Origin: Tanytarsus gracilentus
Taxonomy: Eukaryota; Arthropoda; Insecta; Diptera; Chironomidae
Direction of reading: 5' to 3'
NCBI GenBank assembly: GCA_038502055.1
Contig: JAXRKN010000041.1
Span: forward strand, 4,507,501-4,571,500
Length of the DNA: 64,000 nucleotides
Shown here: piece by piece, positions 63,301-64,000 of the stretch
Layout of the letters: every line of letters begins with the position of its first letter
How positions within the stretch are numbered: position 1 is the first letter of the stretch
Notes under the pieces: generated by a model
Databases searched by the model: none
Told to the model about the DNA's origin: nothing
What the model saw: the letters and a program-made list of their open reading frames with translations, nothing else
Translations under genes and position numbers: made by a program

Positions 63301-63745
63301 ATTTTTTCTCCCTTTAAAATTTCTTACGCTCACCACGTGTTTATCTCACCACGTGTTTCTCTCTCCCATATAAACTTATTTATTTAATTTAACTAACTTT
63401 AATGGGTCTGCGAGAATTTTCTAGTAACACAAAAGTTAAGTCAAGAGTAGCAGAATCAAATAAAAAAAATTCGAAGGCAATCCGTTGATCCGTGTGGCCT
63501 GTAGGCCTGCGACAAAAAACGTCACCCGGATCCGAGATCCCGGATCCGAGAAAGTAACAGCTCTCTTTTAACGATCCTGCCCTACCTGGCCAGTGGATCG
63601 TCCAAGCATGTATCCTTCATAGATCAGAAATTCGATGGACTTGCATGTGGCAAAAGTTCTAAATCGAAATAAGGCTTTTTGAGGGCAGCAGGTGACAAAG
63701 AGAGTTTTCTCTCCAGATCGAAAACAATATATGGCGTAGCCATAA
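60339..63745 (+). mobile_element. 3.4-kb Helentron-like element with 119-bp repeats
   Basis: It begins ACAAGTGAGGGATTAACGG and ends in the hairpin TATGGC-GTA-GCCATA (63,731-63,745). The subterminal TATGGCTACGC at 60,422-60,432 is the exact inverse of GCGTAGCCATA at the 3' end. The interior is an array of 119-bp units (about seven at 60,541-61,389 and five to six at 62,590-63,240; key words TTATTTCCCCCTGGTTAAGT and CTCTCTGACTAAATCCA), split by a 1.2-kb related element. A unique 3' tail (63,245-63,730) contains CCGGATCCGAGATCCCGGAT. No ORF. Architecture matches the family at 5,260. Confidence 0.75.
61390..62589 (+). mobile_element. 1.2-kb Helentron-like element nested in the 3.4-kb one
   Basis: Head ACAAGATGGGTCTGCAAACG with subterminal TAGCTCCGC, then about six 120-bp units to 62,180, then a single tail with GAAAGTRA microsatellite and the 3' hairpin TATAGC-GGA-GCTATA (62,575-62,589). 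It is the same family as 5,260-7,404 in simpler form. It splits one 119-bp unit of the host element between TCAAAAATGA and ATTTTTATA, so it inserted after the host array formed. Confidence 0.8.
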
Positions 63746-64000
63746 TTTTTTAATTTATTAATAAAATATTTTTAAGAAAACTTAAAGAGTTTTTATTTAA
63801 ATCATTCGTAAATGAGTAAAAAGTAAATTAATTTAATTTTTATTAATTTAAAATCAATAAATTATTTTGCCTAAATTAATTTTAAAACTTACAGAGATGG
63901 GCAATTACAAAAAATTACACGTTTTTTTGGGAAAATCTATTAATTTTATTTGAAAATTTAATTAATTTAATTTAATTTTTTGTAATGTAACTTTTCCCTG

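Noticed and set aside
1..64000. tRNA and rRNA genes
   Set aside because: No cloverleaf with A/B boxes or rRNA-like block was found by eye; a tRNAscan-type search would be decisive.
1..64000. Endogenous viral sequence
   Set aside because: No polymerase, capsid or envelope-like frame was recognised; the only retroelement coding trace is the weak ORF1-like region at 16 kb.

Overview
The window is insect nuclear DNA: about three quarters A+T, with short GT-AG introns, long low-complexity AT stretches and many short mobile elements. A vitelline-membrane (VM) domain gene, a Plus-C odorant-binding protein, DUF1091 secreted proteins, a gustatory receptor and an innexin point to Diptera, most likely a nematoceran midge. 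The order comes from gene families; the midge assignment is inference. I see no prokaryotic operon, no CRISPR array and no rRNA or tRNA gene that I can support.

Left part (1-26,600). After a repeat-rich margin comes a large NACHT/ankyrin gene (4,067-13,017) cut in two places by mobile elements (5,260-7,404 and 10,501-11,960); all three pieces stay open and join in frame. Next are a shattered 5'-nucleotidase pseudogene (13.9-18.2 kb) filled with minisatellites and a dead retrotransposon, a small RGG-rich gene with a decayed tandem copy, a 0.5-kb palindrome, and a five-exon gene (21,685-26,572). That gene fuses an ankyrin-like region and a HExxH domain to an atlastin-type GTPase. The NACHT gene and the atlastin gene share the same HExxH module (HExxH-x19-ERE, then a conserved LPR/LPE-ending helical region). 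Two unlike NTPase engines on one shared sensor-like module is the strongest candidate here for an undescribed, possibly immune-type, system.

Middle (27,000-44,000). Two tandem DUF1091 secreted proteins, a Plus-C odorant-binding protein with a Thr/Pro tail, an LRR-BTB fusion, two VM-type proteins, an innexin, a Lys-rich protein and an orphan helicase C-lobe precede a 702-residue GTSF1/Asterix-like gene. Its long disordered tail carries several separated acidic tryptophan motifs.

Right part (44,000-64,000). Two secreted or membrane LRR genes, an intact gustatory receptor among receptor fragments, an intronless mof/KAT8 acetyltransferase lying inside the first intron of a small secreted-protein gene, and a WDR91-like gene lacking all WD40 repeats. 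A 2.2-kb inverted repeat follows, with a transposon in one arm only. Last is the first exon of a gene whose intron holds a 3.4-kb element that is itself interrupted by a 1.2-kb relative.

Several mobile families share one plan: a 5' end close to ACAAG(T/A)G, internal ~120-bp tandem repeats, subterminal inverted repeats, and a 3' hairpin of 6-bp stem and 3-nt loop. This resembles Helitron/Helentron-derived non-autonomous elements.
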